Shown piece by piece: positions 1 through 14,952 of a stretch of DNA of 64,000 nucleotides; position 1 is the first letter of the stretch; each line of letters starts with the position of its first letter. Below the pieces are notes generated by a model that made no database searches, had not been told where the DNA came from, and worked only from the letters and a program-made list of their open reading frames with translations. The position numbers were made by a program, and so were the translations under genes. Source of the stretch: Falsiroseomonas sp051859025 (lineage in GTDB: Bacteria; Pseudomonadota; Alphaproteobacteria; Acetobacterales; Acetobacteraceae); assembly GCF_051859025.1 (NCBI RefSeq), contig NZ_JBHYGL010000023.1:372001-436000 (forward strand), in the 5' to 3' direction.

Positions 1-3157
<3,157 letters not shown>

Positions 3158-3161
<4 letters not shown>

Positions 3162-6100
3162 GCCGGCGCCGCCAGTTCCTGCGCGAGCAGCGCGGCAAGC
3201 TCGGCCTCATCCATCGCGTCCAGGTCATGGAAGCCGAGGGCGCCGAGCAGGTGGTCCGCCAGCGCCGACAGCGTCGGGTGGTCGAACAGCAGGGTCGATG
3301 GCAGGTCGAGCGCCAGCGCGCCGGCAAGTTCGTTCCTGAGGCTGACGGAGAGAAGCGAATCCAGGCCGAGGTCACGCAGCGCCCTGTCAGGCGCCACCGG
3401 CGTTTCCGGCGGCAGTCCCAGGGTTCCGAGGATGCGGCGGGACAGCACGGCCTGCAGCAGCAAGGCGCGGCCTTCCGCCGGTGCCGCATGGAGTTCGGCG
3501 CGCAGGTCGGCGGCTTGCGGCTGCCGGCGCTCTGCCATGCGGTCCATCACCAGGCGATGCACGGCGCCCGACCCTATGGCCTGGCCGAGCGCGGCGGCGG
3601 CACGGCGGGGCGCCATCGGCCGGAACCCCTGGCCTTCCAGCCTGGCGCGCTGCGCCGCGGGCAGGGCGGCGAACATGCCCCCCGCCCACGGGCCGAAAGC
3701 CACGGATAGGGCGGGAAGCCCGGAAGCACGGCGCGCCGCCGCCAGCCGGTCCAGCCAGGCATTGGCCCCGGCATAGGCGGCCTGGCCCGGCGCCTCCAGG
3801 CTGGCCGCGGTGGAGGAGACCAGGAGGAAGTGGTCCAGCGCCAGCCCGCGGGTCAGCGCATCCAGGTGCCGCGCGCCATCGACCTTGGCGGCCAGCGTGG
3901 CCTCGATATCGGCGGGCGATAGGCTTCCGATAATGCCATCCCGCACCACGCCGGCGGCGTGGACGATGCCGCGGAGGTCGGGCAGGCTGGCCAGCAGCGA
4001 CGCCAATGCGGCACGGTCGGAGACATCGACCGAAGCGGCCTCGTGCCGCGTGGCGGTGGCGGAGCGGGAGGCGATGACGATGCGCGTCGCGCCCTGAGCG
4101 GCCAGCCAATCCGCGATGGCGGTGCCGACGGTGCCGCCGCCGGTGACGAGCCAGGTGCCCGCGATGCGGGGCGGTTGCGGCGGCCGCAGCACGATCCTGC
4201 CGATGACGCGGCCCTGGGCGAGGGACTGGAACGCCTCCTCGGCCAGCGCCATCGGCATCACACTCCGCCGTGGCAGGGCGATGGCGCCATCGCGCAGCAG
4301 CGCGAGGATGCGGGCCATGCGATCCGCGAACCAGCCCGGATCGGCGGCGAGGGGCGCTTCCAACTCATAGGCGATGTGACGGATCGGGTGCGGCGCGGCG
4401 GGCGCCGCGGCGCTGCCGATCTCCAGGAACACGCCGCCCGGCCGCAGCAGGGCGGCGGAGGCCGCGGCCATTGCGGGCGACAGCGCGTGCAGGACGATGT
4501 CGAAGCCCTCCGCCCCCGCCCACTCCCGCGCCGCCACGGCGAAGTCGGTGGAGCGGCTGTCCGCCACGGCTTCCGCCCCCGCCGCCAGCGCGGCCGGCCG
4601 CTTGCCCGCGCTGGCGGTGGCGAAGACCCGCGCGCCTGCCTGGCGGGCCAGTGCGATGGCGGCGGCGCCCACGCCACCCGCCCCGGCATGGACCAGCACC
4701 CGCATCCCGGGCGCCACGCCCGCCAGGTCATGCAGCCCGCGCCAGGCGGTCAGGGTGGCGACGGGCAGGCTGGCGGCGGCATCGGGGGGGAGCCAGTCCG
4801 GGCGCATCACGACGCGATGTGCGGGCACTACCGCCTCCCCGGCCAGGAGACCAGGCGCGAAGGCGATGACGGGGTCTCCCGTTGCGAAGCCCTCGACGCC
4901 GGGGCCCATCGCCAGCACGCGGCCAGCGGCTTCCAGGCCGAGCGTATCGCCCTCGACCCGTCCCAGCGCGACGAGCGTGTCCTTGAAGTTCAGCCCTGCG
5001 GCGTCGATGGCGATCGCGACCTCTCCGGCGCCGGGCGGGCGCGAAGGCACCGGCAGGCGACGAAGGGCGGTCAACGCGTGATCCGGCGCGGGCGCGATGC
5101 GTTCCGCCGTGGCGGCGGGTGGGGCTGTGCGGCTGATCTCCGGCGCCAGCAGCAACCCATGGCGCAGCGCGAAGCGGCCCGGCGGGCCCGCCAGCGCGGC
5201 GGGGATCCCCGGTTCATCCGGGTCGATGTCGATCCAGCGGCACCGCAGCGCCGGATGTTCCGCGGCGATGCTGCCCAGCAGGCCGCCGAGGATTGCAGCA
5301 GCCGGCACCGCGCCGGGCGCGAGGGGCGGCGCCGTGGCGGCGCCACGACTGACCAGGATGAGTTGCGGCGGCGGTGAGAGTGCCGCCGCATCGCGGACCA
5401 GCGCGACGACGGCGGCGATGCAGGCGGCGGGATCGGTGGCGGCCAGTGGGCGGAGGTCGATGATGCCGTCGCAGGCGGGCAGGGGCGCGCTGCCTTGGGC
5501 ATCGACGCTCCCTGTCCCGAGGGTCGCAGCCTCGGCGCCGATGGCGTGCCAGTGTCCCGCCAGGGGTAGCGCTGGCTCAGGTGCCGGGCGCCAGGCGATG
5601 TCATGCTGCCACGCCCCGGGGGTGGCGGCGGCGCGACGGAGGGTGATGCCGCGCAGCATCGCCACCACCGCCCCATCGTCGCGCAGCAGCGCGGCATCGC
5701 CGGTCGCGGCCCCGTCCTCCAGCGCCGTCAGGCGGGCGCGGGCCAGCAGGGCGCCTTCGGGCGGCGCGCCGCGCCAGGCGCTGGCGATGGCCTGCGGAAG
5801 CCAGGGCTGGTCATCCATGGGCAGCAGCGCCGTCAGCGTCTGGATCGCTGCATCCAGCAGCATCGGGTCGAGCGCATCCGCCGGCGCCAGTCTCGCCTCC
5901 GCGGCATCGGTGCCGCGGCGCAGCGCCGTAATGCGGCGGTAGAGCGGGCCGAAGCGGAAGCCGCGCGCGGCGAGTTCCTGCGCGATGGCGTCTCCATCGT
6001 CCCAGGCCGCGGCGCCGGCCGGCGGAGCCGGGGCCTCGCCATCCCGCGTGCCGGTCCGTGCGCTGGCGGTCCGTGCGCTGGCGGTCCTGGCGCTAGCGGT

Positions 6101-9100
6101 CCGTGCGCTGGCGGTCATCGTCCAGCCGTCCGGCAGTTCCGCGTGCAGCGACAGCGCGCCGTCGCGGTCCTGCACGAACTGCGCCTCCAGCCCACCAGGC
6201 GGGACGGGCAGTGGGCGCAGCAGCGTCACATCGTCCAGCGCCTGCGCACCGGAGGCGAAGGCGAAGGCCAGGAAGGCCGTTGCCGGCACCAGGATGGCGC
6301 CGTCCACGACATGATCGGCCAGCCAGGGCGCGGCGGCATCCAGGCGGATCGCGGAGACCGCTTCGCCGCTGCGGGCGGAGCGGACGGGCGGCGGCAGCAG
6401 CCAGGATGGCGCCGCGGCGGCCTCATCCAGCCAATGCCGTTGCGGCGTGAAGGGCGTGGGGGGCAGGGCCACGCGGCGACCGCGTGGCAGCGCGATGGCG
6501 GGTGGCGTCCCCTGCTGCAAAGGCGCGGAGGCCAGGGCGGCGGCACTATCCGCCAGCAGCCAGTGGCGCAGGCGGGCACGGCCGATCCAGGCGGTATGGC
6601 AGGCATCCTCGAAATCGAACGTGCCGTCCCGCAGCCGGGCTAGCACGCTCTGCCGCAATGCCTCCAGCGCCGCCGGGGTGGCGGCTGACAGCAGCAGGCG
6701 CGGCGGGCCCTCACCCCGCGCTGTCGGCGGCGGCGGCGGCGCTTCCAGCACCAGATGGGCGTTGGTGCCGCTGGCGCCGAAGGCGCTGAGCCCGGCGCGC
6801 GGCCGTGCTGCCGCGAAGCGCGTTGCCGCCGTCGGCACCAGCAGCCTTTCCATGGCGGAGGCGTGCTGGTTCGCGCGCCGGAAATGCGGCTGCGGCGGGA
6901 TGGTGCCGCTGCCCAGCATGGCCGTGACCTTGGCCAGGCCTGCGATGCCGGCCGCGGCTTCCGCATGACCGATGCTGGCCTTCAGCGCGCCGATCGGCAG
7001 GGCGGTGGCACGGCCGGCGAAGACCTCGGCCAGCGCATCCATCTCCACCGGGTCGCCCAGCGCGGTGCCGGTGCCATGCGCCTCGACATAGTCGATGGCG
7101 GTGGCATCGAGGCCCGCATCCGCCAGGGCGGCGCGGATCACGGCGGACTGCGCGGCACCATTGGGCGCGGTGAAGCTGGAGGAGCGGCCATCATGGTTGA
7201 CTGCGCTGCCGCGGATGACAGCAAGCACGCGGTCGCCATCCGCCAGCGCGCGCGCCAGCGTCTTCAGCACGGCGATGCCCACGCCTTCCGCCCGCACATA
7301 GCCATCGGCGGCCGCATCGAAGGTGGCGCAACGGCCGGTCGGCGAAAGCAGGCCGGCCCGCGCCAGCATCGCGGAATCCTCCGGCGCCAGGATCAGGTTG
7401 ACGCCCCCGGCCAGCGCCATCTCCGCCTCTCCCCGCCGCAGCGACTGCACCGCGAGGTGAAGTGCGACGAGGGAGGAGGAGCAGGCGGTATCCACCACCA
7501 GCGCCGGCCCATGCAGGCCGAGTTGATAGGCGATGCGGCCGGCGAGCGTGTTGCTCGGCTGCCCCGTGAGGCTCAGCGCATCCAGCTTCTCCGCCTGGCG
7601 CCGGGCAAGCGCGGCGTAGTCGCTGCCGGTGGCGCCGAGGAACACGCCGACGCGACCGCCCGCGACGCTGTCCGGCGCGATGCCCGCCGCTTCCAGCGCG
7701 TGCCAGGCCGCTTCCAGCAGCAGGCGCTGCTGCGGATCCATGGCGGCGGCGTCGCGCGGCGCGATGCCGAAGAAGGCGGCGTCGAACAGGTCGATCCCGT
7801 CCAGCCATCCCGCCACATGCGGCGCACCCGGACGGCCGGCGGGCAGCGGGCGCACGGCATCCTGGCCAGCGAGCAACTGGGCCAGCAATGCATCCGGATC
7901 CTCCGCGCCGCCGGGGAACCGCCCCGCGAGGCCGATGACGGCAATCGGGCCGCCGCCTGCATCCATGGAGGCCGGCGCGTTCGGAACCGCGCGGGCCTGG
8001 CCGGCGAGCCAATCGGCCAGCCTGGCGATGGAGGGCTGGGCGAAGAGCAGCGCGGCGGGGATCGGGACGCCGGCCGCTTCCTCGATCCGTCGCCGCAGCG
8101 ACACGGCCAACAGGCTGTCCAGCCCCTGTTCGAACAACCCCGCCTCGGGATCGAGGCGCCTGGCATCGGCATGGCCGAGCAGATCGGCCACCAGCGCCGC
8201 CAGCCCATCGCGGTCCAGCCGCGTACTGCGAGGCGGCGCCTGCACCGGGCGCGGTGCGGGCGGGGCGGATCGCGGCAGCAGGTGTTCGAACAGGGCGGCG
8301 TCCCGGCGGGCGGCATAGGAACCGGCGAAGCAGGACCAGTCGATGCGGGCGACGACGCGCAGGGCCTCGCCCGCGGCCAGGGCTTCGAGCGCGGCGGCGA
8401 AGGCATCGGCGGGGGGCATGGCCAGCATTCCGGCGGCGTCCAGCGCGGCATCCTCGGTGGGGGACAGCAAGCCCTTTTCGGTGAAGCGGCCGAAGGCGAT
8501 GCTGGTGGCCGGCAGGCCGCGCGCGCGGGCGAGCCTGGCCCATTCATCCAGCGCGTGGTTCGCCGCGGCATAGGCCAGGCGATCCCGCACGCCCCAGATG
8601 CCGGCGGCGGAGGAGAACAGCAGCAGCCCGTCTGGATCGGGGATCGCGGCGGCCAGCACGTCCGCGATGCCGATCTTGGCCATCATCACGGCTTCCGCCG
8701 AGCCATCGGCGATGCCCGCGGCATGGATGACGAGGCCGGGCCGCCGATCCATCGCTGCCGCGAGGCGCGGCGCGGCATCGGGGGCGGTCAGGTCGAGCGC
8801 AAGATACCGGGCGCCCGGTGGCAGCGTCGCGGGGTCGGGGCTGCGGCGACCCACCAGCAGCAGGTGCCGCGCGCCCTGGCGCGCCAGGCCATGCGCGAAG
8901 GCGAGGCCGAGGCGACCCGTGCCACCCGCGATGACGTGCAGAGCTTCGATGTCTGGCCGCAAAGCCCGGCCGGCAGCTTCCACGCGGAGGAGGCGCATCG
9001 CATCCAGCCTGCCCGCGCGGGCGCGGAGGTCGCCGCGCGCCGTGCCCAGCGATGTGCCCAGGATGGAGAGGGTCTCGGGCGCGGTATCGTCGAGGTGGAT

Positions 9101-12100
9101 GATCGCGGCGATGCTGCCGGGCTGGTCGAGCGCGATGCCGCGCGCGGCGCCGATCGCCGCGGCACCGGCCAGACCGGGGCGGGCAAGCAGCGTGATGGGC
9201 AGGCCCCGTGCCGCCAGCGCCTGCGCCTCCTCCACGATCTGGGCCGGTGGCGCTTCCACAGGGCACCACAGGATGGCAACCGCGTCGGGTGCATGGGCGA
9301 TGCCGAGCGTGCCGGCCAGCGCAGCGTCGCCCTGCACCTGGAAGCGGGGTGCGGCAGCCGGCGCCCGGGCCAGCACCAGCAGATGCGCATCGCCATCCGG
9401 CAGTGCGGCGACGGGCGCGAAGCCGGCATCCGACAGCGCCGCCAGCCAGGCCTCGGCGCCCAGCAGCGCATGGGCGGGCCGCAACTCATCGCCGCGGAAG
9501 CGCCACCAGCCCTCCGTGATGCCGAAGACCAGATCCACCCATCGTGGCGCCCGCGCCAGTTCCGCGAGCGCCAGCAAGCCGCCCGGCGCCAGCCGCGCCC
9601 GCAGCGCTGCCAACGCCGGGCCCAGCCGCGCCGCCGCATGAACCGCGTTGGCGGCGACGATGACGTCGAATGGGCCTTCGACGCCGGCGGGATCGTCCAG
9701 GTCGAACACGCCGGTCGATAGGCCGTCCCCGAAGCGGCGGCGCAGCGCGGCAAGGAAGGCGGGCGTCACGTCGGTGGCCGTAACCTGGCTGCCGGCGGGC
9801 AGGCGCGGCAGCAGCGCCGCCGTCAGCGCGCCCGTGCCGGCGCCGATTTCCAGCACGCGAACCGCTCGGCCGGCGGCATGGGACGCGACGGCATCGGCCA
9901 GGGCGTGTTGTGCTGCGGCAAAGGGGGGCGAGGCGTAGACGGCGGCGGCAGCCTCCGTGTCACCGCCCGCGAACAAGGCCTCCACCGCCCCGGCCCGGCC
10001 GGCCAGGATATCCGGCAGCGCGGCGCCGACCTGGCGGAGCAGCCTTGCCGCGGGGCCGTCCGCGGCACGCAGCGGTGGCAGCGGCGACCAGGCGGCGAGG
10101 CGGGCGGCGAGGTCGCGATGCGCGGGGGCGATGGCGGGCGTCGCGGCCAGGGCCTGCCGCGCGAAAACGGTGGCCTCCGCCTCCAGCCCCTCATCGGGCG
10201 GCGGGGCGGTGATGGCGGGGTGGGGCAGGGCTGTGGCCGTAGTGGGGATGGGGGCGGGCAGGGGCTGCCACGCCAGGGCGTAGGACAGGCCGCTGGCGGG
10301 GCGTGGCAGCCAATGGGGCTCACGCTCGAAGGGGTAGGTCGGCGCGTCGGCGATGCGCCCGCCTTCGTTCAGCGCGGCCTCGATCTCGGCGCCGGTGACG
10401 AAGGCCGCCGCGCAGCGATCCAGGAAGGCTTCCCGGCTTTCCGTCGCATCCCGCCTGGCGGCGAAAGGGGGCGTGGCGCCGGCGGGGACGATGCCGCGCC
10501 GGAATCGCCCCGTCCGCAACCTCTGCGCCGCATCCGCCGCGTCGCTAGCCTGCAGGGCGAGGCGATGTGCGAAGCGGTCCCGGCCGACCAGCGCGGTGTG
10601 GCAGAGATCGGGGAAGGCAGTTGCGGCGGCGCTGTCCAGGTGATCGGCCCAGCGTTGGGCCAGCGCCTCCAGCGCCATGGCGCTGCGGGCCGAGAGCACC
10701 AGCAGGTGGGGGCCGTGCCGTTCCTGCACCGGTGTCCCGATAGCCGACCGCAAGGTGGCCTCATCCGCCGTACCGCGGCGCAGCGGTGCGGCGACGGTGG
10801 CATCGGGCACCGTCTGGCGGATGGGCAGCGCCAGCAGGGGATGCGGGCCCAGTTCCAGAAAGTGGCGATGGCCGGCGGCCGCCAGCGCGGCGATGCCCTG
10901 CCGGAAAAGCACGGGCTGCCGGAGGTTGCGGCCCCAATAGCGGGCATCGAGGGAAGTGCCCGGAACGACCGTGCCTGTGACGGTGGAGATGAACGGCACC
11001 GTGCCGGCCTGCGGCGACAGCCCCGCCAGGGAAGACACCAGCCGCGGCACCAGGGGCTCCATCTGGGCGCTGTGGTAGGCGACCGGCACGCGGACCGGCA
11101 GGGCGGTGATCCCCTGCGCGTCGAGCAGCGCCATCGCGGCCTCGATACCGGCGGCGGGGCCGGAGAGCACGGTGCTGGTCGGGCCGTTCTCCCCGGCGAT
11201 CTCCACATCGCTTGGCAGCAGCGGCCCCAGCGCCGCCGCCGATGCAGCGGCGACGGCCATGGTACCCTGGCCCGCGCAGCCCGCCTGCAGGGCGCTGCGC
11301 GTCATGGCGAGGTGCAGCGCCTGCTCCCGCGTCAGTGCGCCGGCGATGCAGGCGGCGGCGACCTCCCCCAGGCTGTGGCCGATGACCGCGACAGGGCGGA
11401 TGCCGAGGCTGGCGAGGAGATCCGCGAGCGCGATCTGATAGGCCGTGTGCGCGGGCTGGCCGAGCGCCACTTCCTCCACCCGCGCATCGGCCAGCACATC
11501 GACCACCGAGGCTGGAAACCCGAGGCCGCGCAGCAGCGCATCGGAAGCGAGGAGGGATTCCGCAAAGGCGGCCGAGGCCATCAGCCCCCGGGCCATGCCG
11601 GGCCAGGCCGCGCCGTTGCCGGCGAAGACGAAGACGGGCGGGCTTGCAGCGGCTGCTTCGGGGGGAGGGCCTTCCAGCAGCAGGTGGCAGTTGGTGCCGC
11701 CGAAGCCGAAGGCGCTGACGCCGCCGATGGCGCGCCCGTCGGCGCGGGAGGGCCAGGGTGTCGCTTCCGACTGGATCGCGATGCCCGTCATGTCGATGGC
11801 GTGGTTCGCTTCGTGGAAATGCAGGCTGCGCGGGATGCGGCGATGACGCAGGGCGAGGGCCAGCTTCGCCAGCCCCGCGGCGCCCGCCGCGGCTTCCAGA
11901 TGGCCGATATTCGTCTTCACGGAACCGATGCGAAGCTTCCGGCCGAGGGCGCGCCCCTGGCCTAGCACGGTGCCGAGCGCATTCGCCTCGATCGGGTCGC
12001 CCAGCGCGGTGCCGGTGCCATGGGCTTCGACATAGTCCACGTCCTGCGGCGCCAGGCCCGCATCGGCCAGGGCATCGCGCAGCATGGCGCGTTGCGCGGC

Positions 12101-13243
12101 CGGGTTGGGCGCGGTCAGGCCGTTGCTGGGCCCGTCATTGTTGATGGCGCCGCCGCGGATGATGGCGAAGACCCGTCGCCCCGCGGCGCGCGCGGCGGAG
12201 AGCGGTTCCAGCACCAGGATCGCGCCGCCTTCGCCGCGGACATAGCCATCGGCCGCCGCATCGAAGGCCTTGCACCGCCCATCCGGCGCCATGGCGCCGA
12301 ACTTGGTCATGGCGATGGAACTCTCAGGCGAGAGCACGAGGTGGACGCCGCCTGCCAGCGCCACGGTCGATTCGCCGGCGCGCAGGCTGCGGCAGGCCTG
12401 GTGCACGGCGACGAGGGCCGAGGAGCAGGCCGTATTCACCGTGATGGCCGGCCCCATCAGCCCCAGCGCATGGGCGATGCGCGCGCTGATGATGCTGGTG
12501 TCCTGTCCCGTCGCCGTATGCGCGGCGATGCCCGTGGCGTCGGCGAGCAGCCGGGCGTAGTCGCTCCACATCGCGCCGAGGAAGACGCCGGCGCGGCTGC
12601 CATTGAGGCGGGAGGCGCGGATGCCCGCATCCTCCAGCGCCTCCCAGGCGAGTTCGAGCGCCAGGCGCTGCTGCGGGTCCGCCTGCGCGGCTTCGCGGGG
12701 GGAGAGGCCGAAGAAGGCGGCATCGAAGCCCGCGACATCGGCCAGGAAGCCGCCGCGGCTGGTGCGCATGCGGCCGGGCGCACCGGGGTCTGCATCCGTC
12801 AGCCCTGCCGCGTCCCAGCGATCCGCCGGCACTTCCCCGACGGCATCGATGCCATCCAGCAGCATCGACCAGAAGGCGGCGGGGGAGGCAGCGCCGGGAA
12901 GGCGGCAGGCGAGGCCGGTGATGGCGACCGCTTCGCCGGCCGGCATGGCGCAGGGCGGCGGCGGACCTTCCTCCTCCGCCGCGCCATCCAGCCAGGCGGC
13001 CAGGCGATCCAGGGTAGGGTGGTCCCAGACGAGGGTCGGCGGCAGCGCACGGCCCGTCATCGCCGCGATGTCGGCGACCAGGCCGGCGGCGAGGAGCGAG
13101 GTCAGCCCGTAGCGATGCAGGCGCTCGGCCGGGTCGATCGTGGATGCCGCGATGCCGAGCCGCGCGGCGGCCAGATCGCGCAGCCGCGCGACCCCATCAA
13201 CGGCGCTGGCGCCGCCGGGACGCCCTGGTTCAGCCCGCGCCAA
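3158..13243 (-). CDS. Bimodular type I PKS: ACP-KS-AT-MT-KR-ACP / KS-DH-ER-KR-ACP
   Basis: This giant polyketide synthase has about 3361 residues. I place the start at TTG 13243, which overlaps the thioesterase stop; the frame is open further upstream, but only across the thioesterase gene. Domain order: ACP (phosphopantetheine Ser about 49, GLTSL); KS (TACSSA Cys273, His408, His448); AT (GHSLGE Ser624, later VAYHS, malonyl-like); C-methyltransferase (EIGAGTG about 1131); KR (GGTGRLG about 1439, Tyr about 1556); ACP (GLDSL about 1708). Module two: KS (DTACSSS Cys about 1921); no AT; DH (HVVDGAILVP about 2310, DPMLLDAA); ER (GAGGVGAAA about 2856); KR (about 3036); ACP (GLDSL about 3295). It should add one methylated, ketoreduced unit and then one fully reduced unit. 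The N-terminal ACP suggests a starter loaded in trans. The product is unknown. Confidence 0.93.
6053..6112. repeat. Four 15-bp direct repeats inside the PKS DH domain
   Basis: Four tandem copies of a 15-bp unit (ggtccgtgcgctggc) lie back to back. Copies 1, 2 and 4 are identical; copy 3 differs at three bases. Because 15 is a multiple of three, the array stays in frame and encodes a five-residue repeat (ASART, four times) in a loop of the DH domain between the two hot-dog halves. It looks like a slippage-prone insertion in a surface loop. Confidence 0.9.
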
Positions 13244-13979
13244 CCAGCACCCCGAGATCGTCTGCCAGCGCGGTGGCAAGCGCTTGGCGCTGGGGCACGA
13301 GATAGAAGTGGCCGCCGGGGAAGACGCGGCGCGTTGCGGGGCCGGCACAGAGATCGGCCCAGCCATCCATTTCCGCCGTCTGCGGATCGGCATCCCCGCC
13401 ATAGATGGCGATCGGGCAGGGGAGGGGCGGGCCCGGCGCGTGCTCATGCGTCTCGAACACGGCGAAGTCCGCCTTCAGGATCGGCAGGAAGAGCGCCATC
13501 AACTCGCGTTCCGCCAGGATCGCCTGGGGGATGGCATCGTAGCGCCTGACGAGTTCGGCGACGAAGGCATCGTCCGGCAGCGGATGCAGCGGCGCCTCGG
13601 TGCCCTGAAAGGTCGGCGCACGGCGACCGGAGACGATCAGCGAGACCGGCGACGCCTGGCCGCGCCGCACCATTTCGCGCGCAAGCTCATAGGCCAGCAG
13701 CGCGCCCATGGAATGGCCGAAGAACGCCGTTGGTTGCCGCAGCACGGGGGCCAGCGAATCCGCCATCGCGGCGATAAGGGGCTTCATGCGGGTGAAGGGC
13801 GCCTCCGCGAGCCTCGCTTCACGCCCTGGCAACTGGATGGCGCCCATCGTGACGGAGGAAGGCAGCAGCGAGGCGAGCGGGTGGAACATGGAAGCGCCGC
13901 CGCCCGCATGCGGGAAGCAAAGAAGCTGCAACGGCGCGCTTGGCCGCGGCTGAGGAAAGGTCAACCAGTCAGAACGCAC
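13230..13979 (-). CDS. Type II (editing) thioesterase of the PKS locus
   Basis: This is a stand-alone alpha/beta-hydrolase thioesterase of the GrsT/RifR type, about 250 residues. It is expected to remove stalled or wrong acyl groups from PKS carrier domains in the cytosol. Visible features: the early FPHAGGG oxyanion segment, nucleophile motif GHSMG, a late Asp in IYGGDADP, and catalytic His in PGGHFYL. GTG 13979 is preferred because a GGTGGGA-like ribosome site precedes it; the frame also opens with TTG at 14015. The stop overlaps the proposed PKS start by about 14 bases, so thioesterase and PKS are probably one transcript and translationally coupled. Confidence 0.9.
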   Translation of the reverse strand: MRSDWLTFPQPRPSAPLQLLCFPHAGGGASMFHPLASLLPSSVTMGAIQLPGREARLAEAPFTRMKPLIAAMADSLAPVLRQPTAFFGHSMGALLAYELAREMVRRGQASPVSLIVSGRRAPTFQGTEAPLHPLPDDAFVAELVRRYDAIPQAILAERELMALFLPILKADFAVFETHEHAPGPPLPCPIAIYGGDADPQTAEMDGWADLCAGPATRRVFPGGHFYLVPQRQALATALADDLGVLVGAG

Positions 13980-14243
13980 CGTCCCACCCCATTCGCGTTG
14001 CCACCAATGGCGCAAGAATGGTGGTGTCCTGTCAACCCAAGAGCTGTTTCGGGTACTGAGACTCGCGAGACGCCATCATGAGGTTGCAGCGCGGAAGGCT
14101 GGTGCGAGGCACTGAAGACGGCTCTTCCCTCGGGGCGGGATTTTTCGCTATAGAATTGTCCCGCGTAGTCCAAGGGTGGATACGGCATGGAAACGGCGCC
14201 GATGGCGGGATCGTTTCATTGCCCGGAAAGGGAGCACGTCGCC
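13980..14243. promoter_or_regulatory. Divergent intergenic region, PKS operon versus small-protein operon
   Basis: This gap separates the leftward thioesterase-PKS operon from the rightward 14244 gene, so it should hold promoters for both. The only suggestive element is an AT-rich stretch at about 14140-14158 containing TATAGA, readable as a -10 box on the plus strand, with no good -35. On the other strand TTGGAC lies 15 bases before TATAGC, which is short spacing. I see no clear operator palindrome. Confidence 0.25.
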
Positions 14244-14606
14244 ATGCGCGTACGGATGATTTCGGGCGTGAAGCGGATCACCGTCCTGAAGCCCGGCCAG
14301 GCCGCGACTATCCGCCTGTCCAAGCCTTCCCTCGATGATGAGACCGGTAGCGCGGAGCGGCTGAAGGTCTGGACGGTGGCGGGCAGCCGCGTGACGCGGG
14401 ATGACGTCCATCTCGACCTCGGCCCGCGCAAGAAGCAGACCGGCATCCTGAAGGCCGTCGAGAAGAAGATCCGGAAGCTGGCGCGGCGCGAGCAGAAGGC
14501 GCTCGGCCAGTATCTGGCGCTGCATGAGCAGTCGAACCGCAAGCGCCGGAACGGTTGGGCCCGCGATATCGGGCGCAACCTGGTTCGCGTCATCCGGCGC
14601 GGCTGA
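14244..14606 (+). CDS. Small basic protein, unknown function
   Basis: This 120-residue protein is rich in Lys and Arg, especially in its second half (KKQTGILKAVEKKIRKLARR). I chose ATG 14244 because an AGGGAG ribosome site sits before it; an in-frame ATG at 14187 lacks one. There is no signal peptide or membrane segment. The first 60 residues look like a small beta-rich domain (ISGVKRITVLKPGQ) and the rest a basic amphipathic helix. It may belong to the DUF6312 group, but I recall that family only loosely. The next gene encodes an acidic protein, so the two could pair electrostatically; that is inference. Confidence 0.7.
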   Translation: MRVRMISGVKRITVLKPGQAATIRLSKPSLDDETGSAERLKVWTVAGSRVTRDDVHLDLGPRKKQTGILKAVEKKIRKLARREQKALGQYLALHEQSNRKRRNGWARDIGRNLVRVIRRG

Positions 14607-14675
14607 ACCAGCCTGCCCGGACCGCCGTCGCGCGATCCGGCTTCCGCATCCATCCGGCAATCGCGAGGGAACAGC

Positions 14676-14936
14676 ATGAGTGAGGCCAGTGCGGACGTGA
14701 AGGACGCGAAGGGCGTCGTCTGCGTCCTCGATCTCGGGGAGCATTCCCGCAAGCGCGTGCGGCGGCTTCGCCGTGGCGAAGGCAAGCTGATGGACAAGGT
14801 GGAGGACGCGATCGCCGCCCTTCACGACGAAGGCGTCCTGGATGGCGCGGTGCAGACCGTGGTCGTCGTGGTCCGGCAGGAGCAGCGCCTGGGCGACATG
14901 TTCCGCGACGACGACGATGACGATGATGACGATTGA
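14676..14936 (+). CDS. Small acidic-tailed protein, DUF6200-like
   Basis: This 86-residue protein starts at ATG 14676 behind a GAGGGAA ribosome site. The body has a beta strand (VVCVLDLG), a basic RKRVRRLRRGEGKLMDKV segment and a hydrophobic strand (AVQTVVVVVRQ). It ends in nine consecutive Asp residues encoded by a GAC/GAT run. The pattern resembles DUF6200 proteins of alphaproteobacteria as I remember them, which have no known function. It lies between the basic 120-residue protein and the ABC1 kinase, all on the same strand and probably co-transcribed. Confidence 0.7.
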   Translation: MSEASADVKDAKGVVCVLDLGEHSRKRVRRLRRGEGKLMDKVEDAIAALHDEGVLDGAVQTVVVVVRQEQRLGDMFRDDDDDDDDD

Positions 14937-14952
14937 TCGTTAGCCTGGCCTG

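Noticed and set aside
13244..13447. N-terminal extension of the PKS frame to ATG 13447
   Set aside because: It lies wholly over the thioesterase coding region and reads as low-complexity Arg/Pro sequence.
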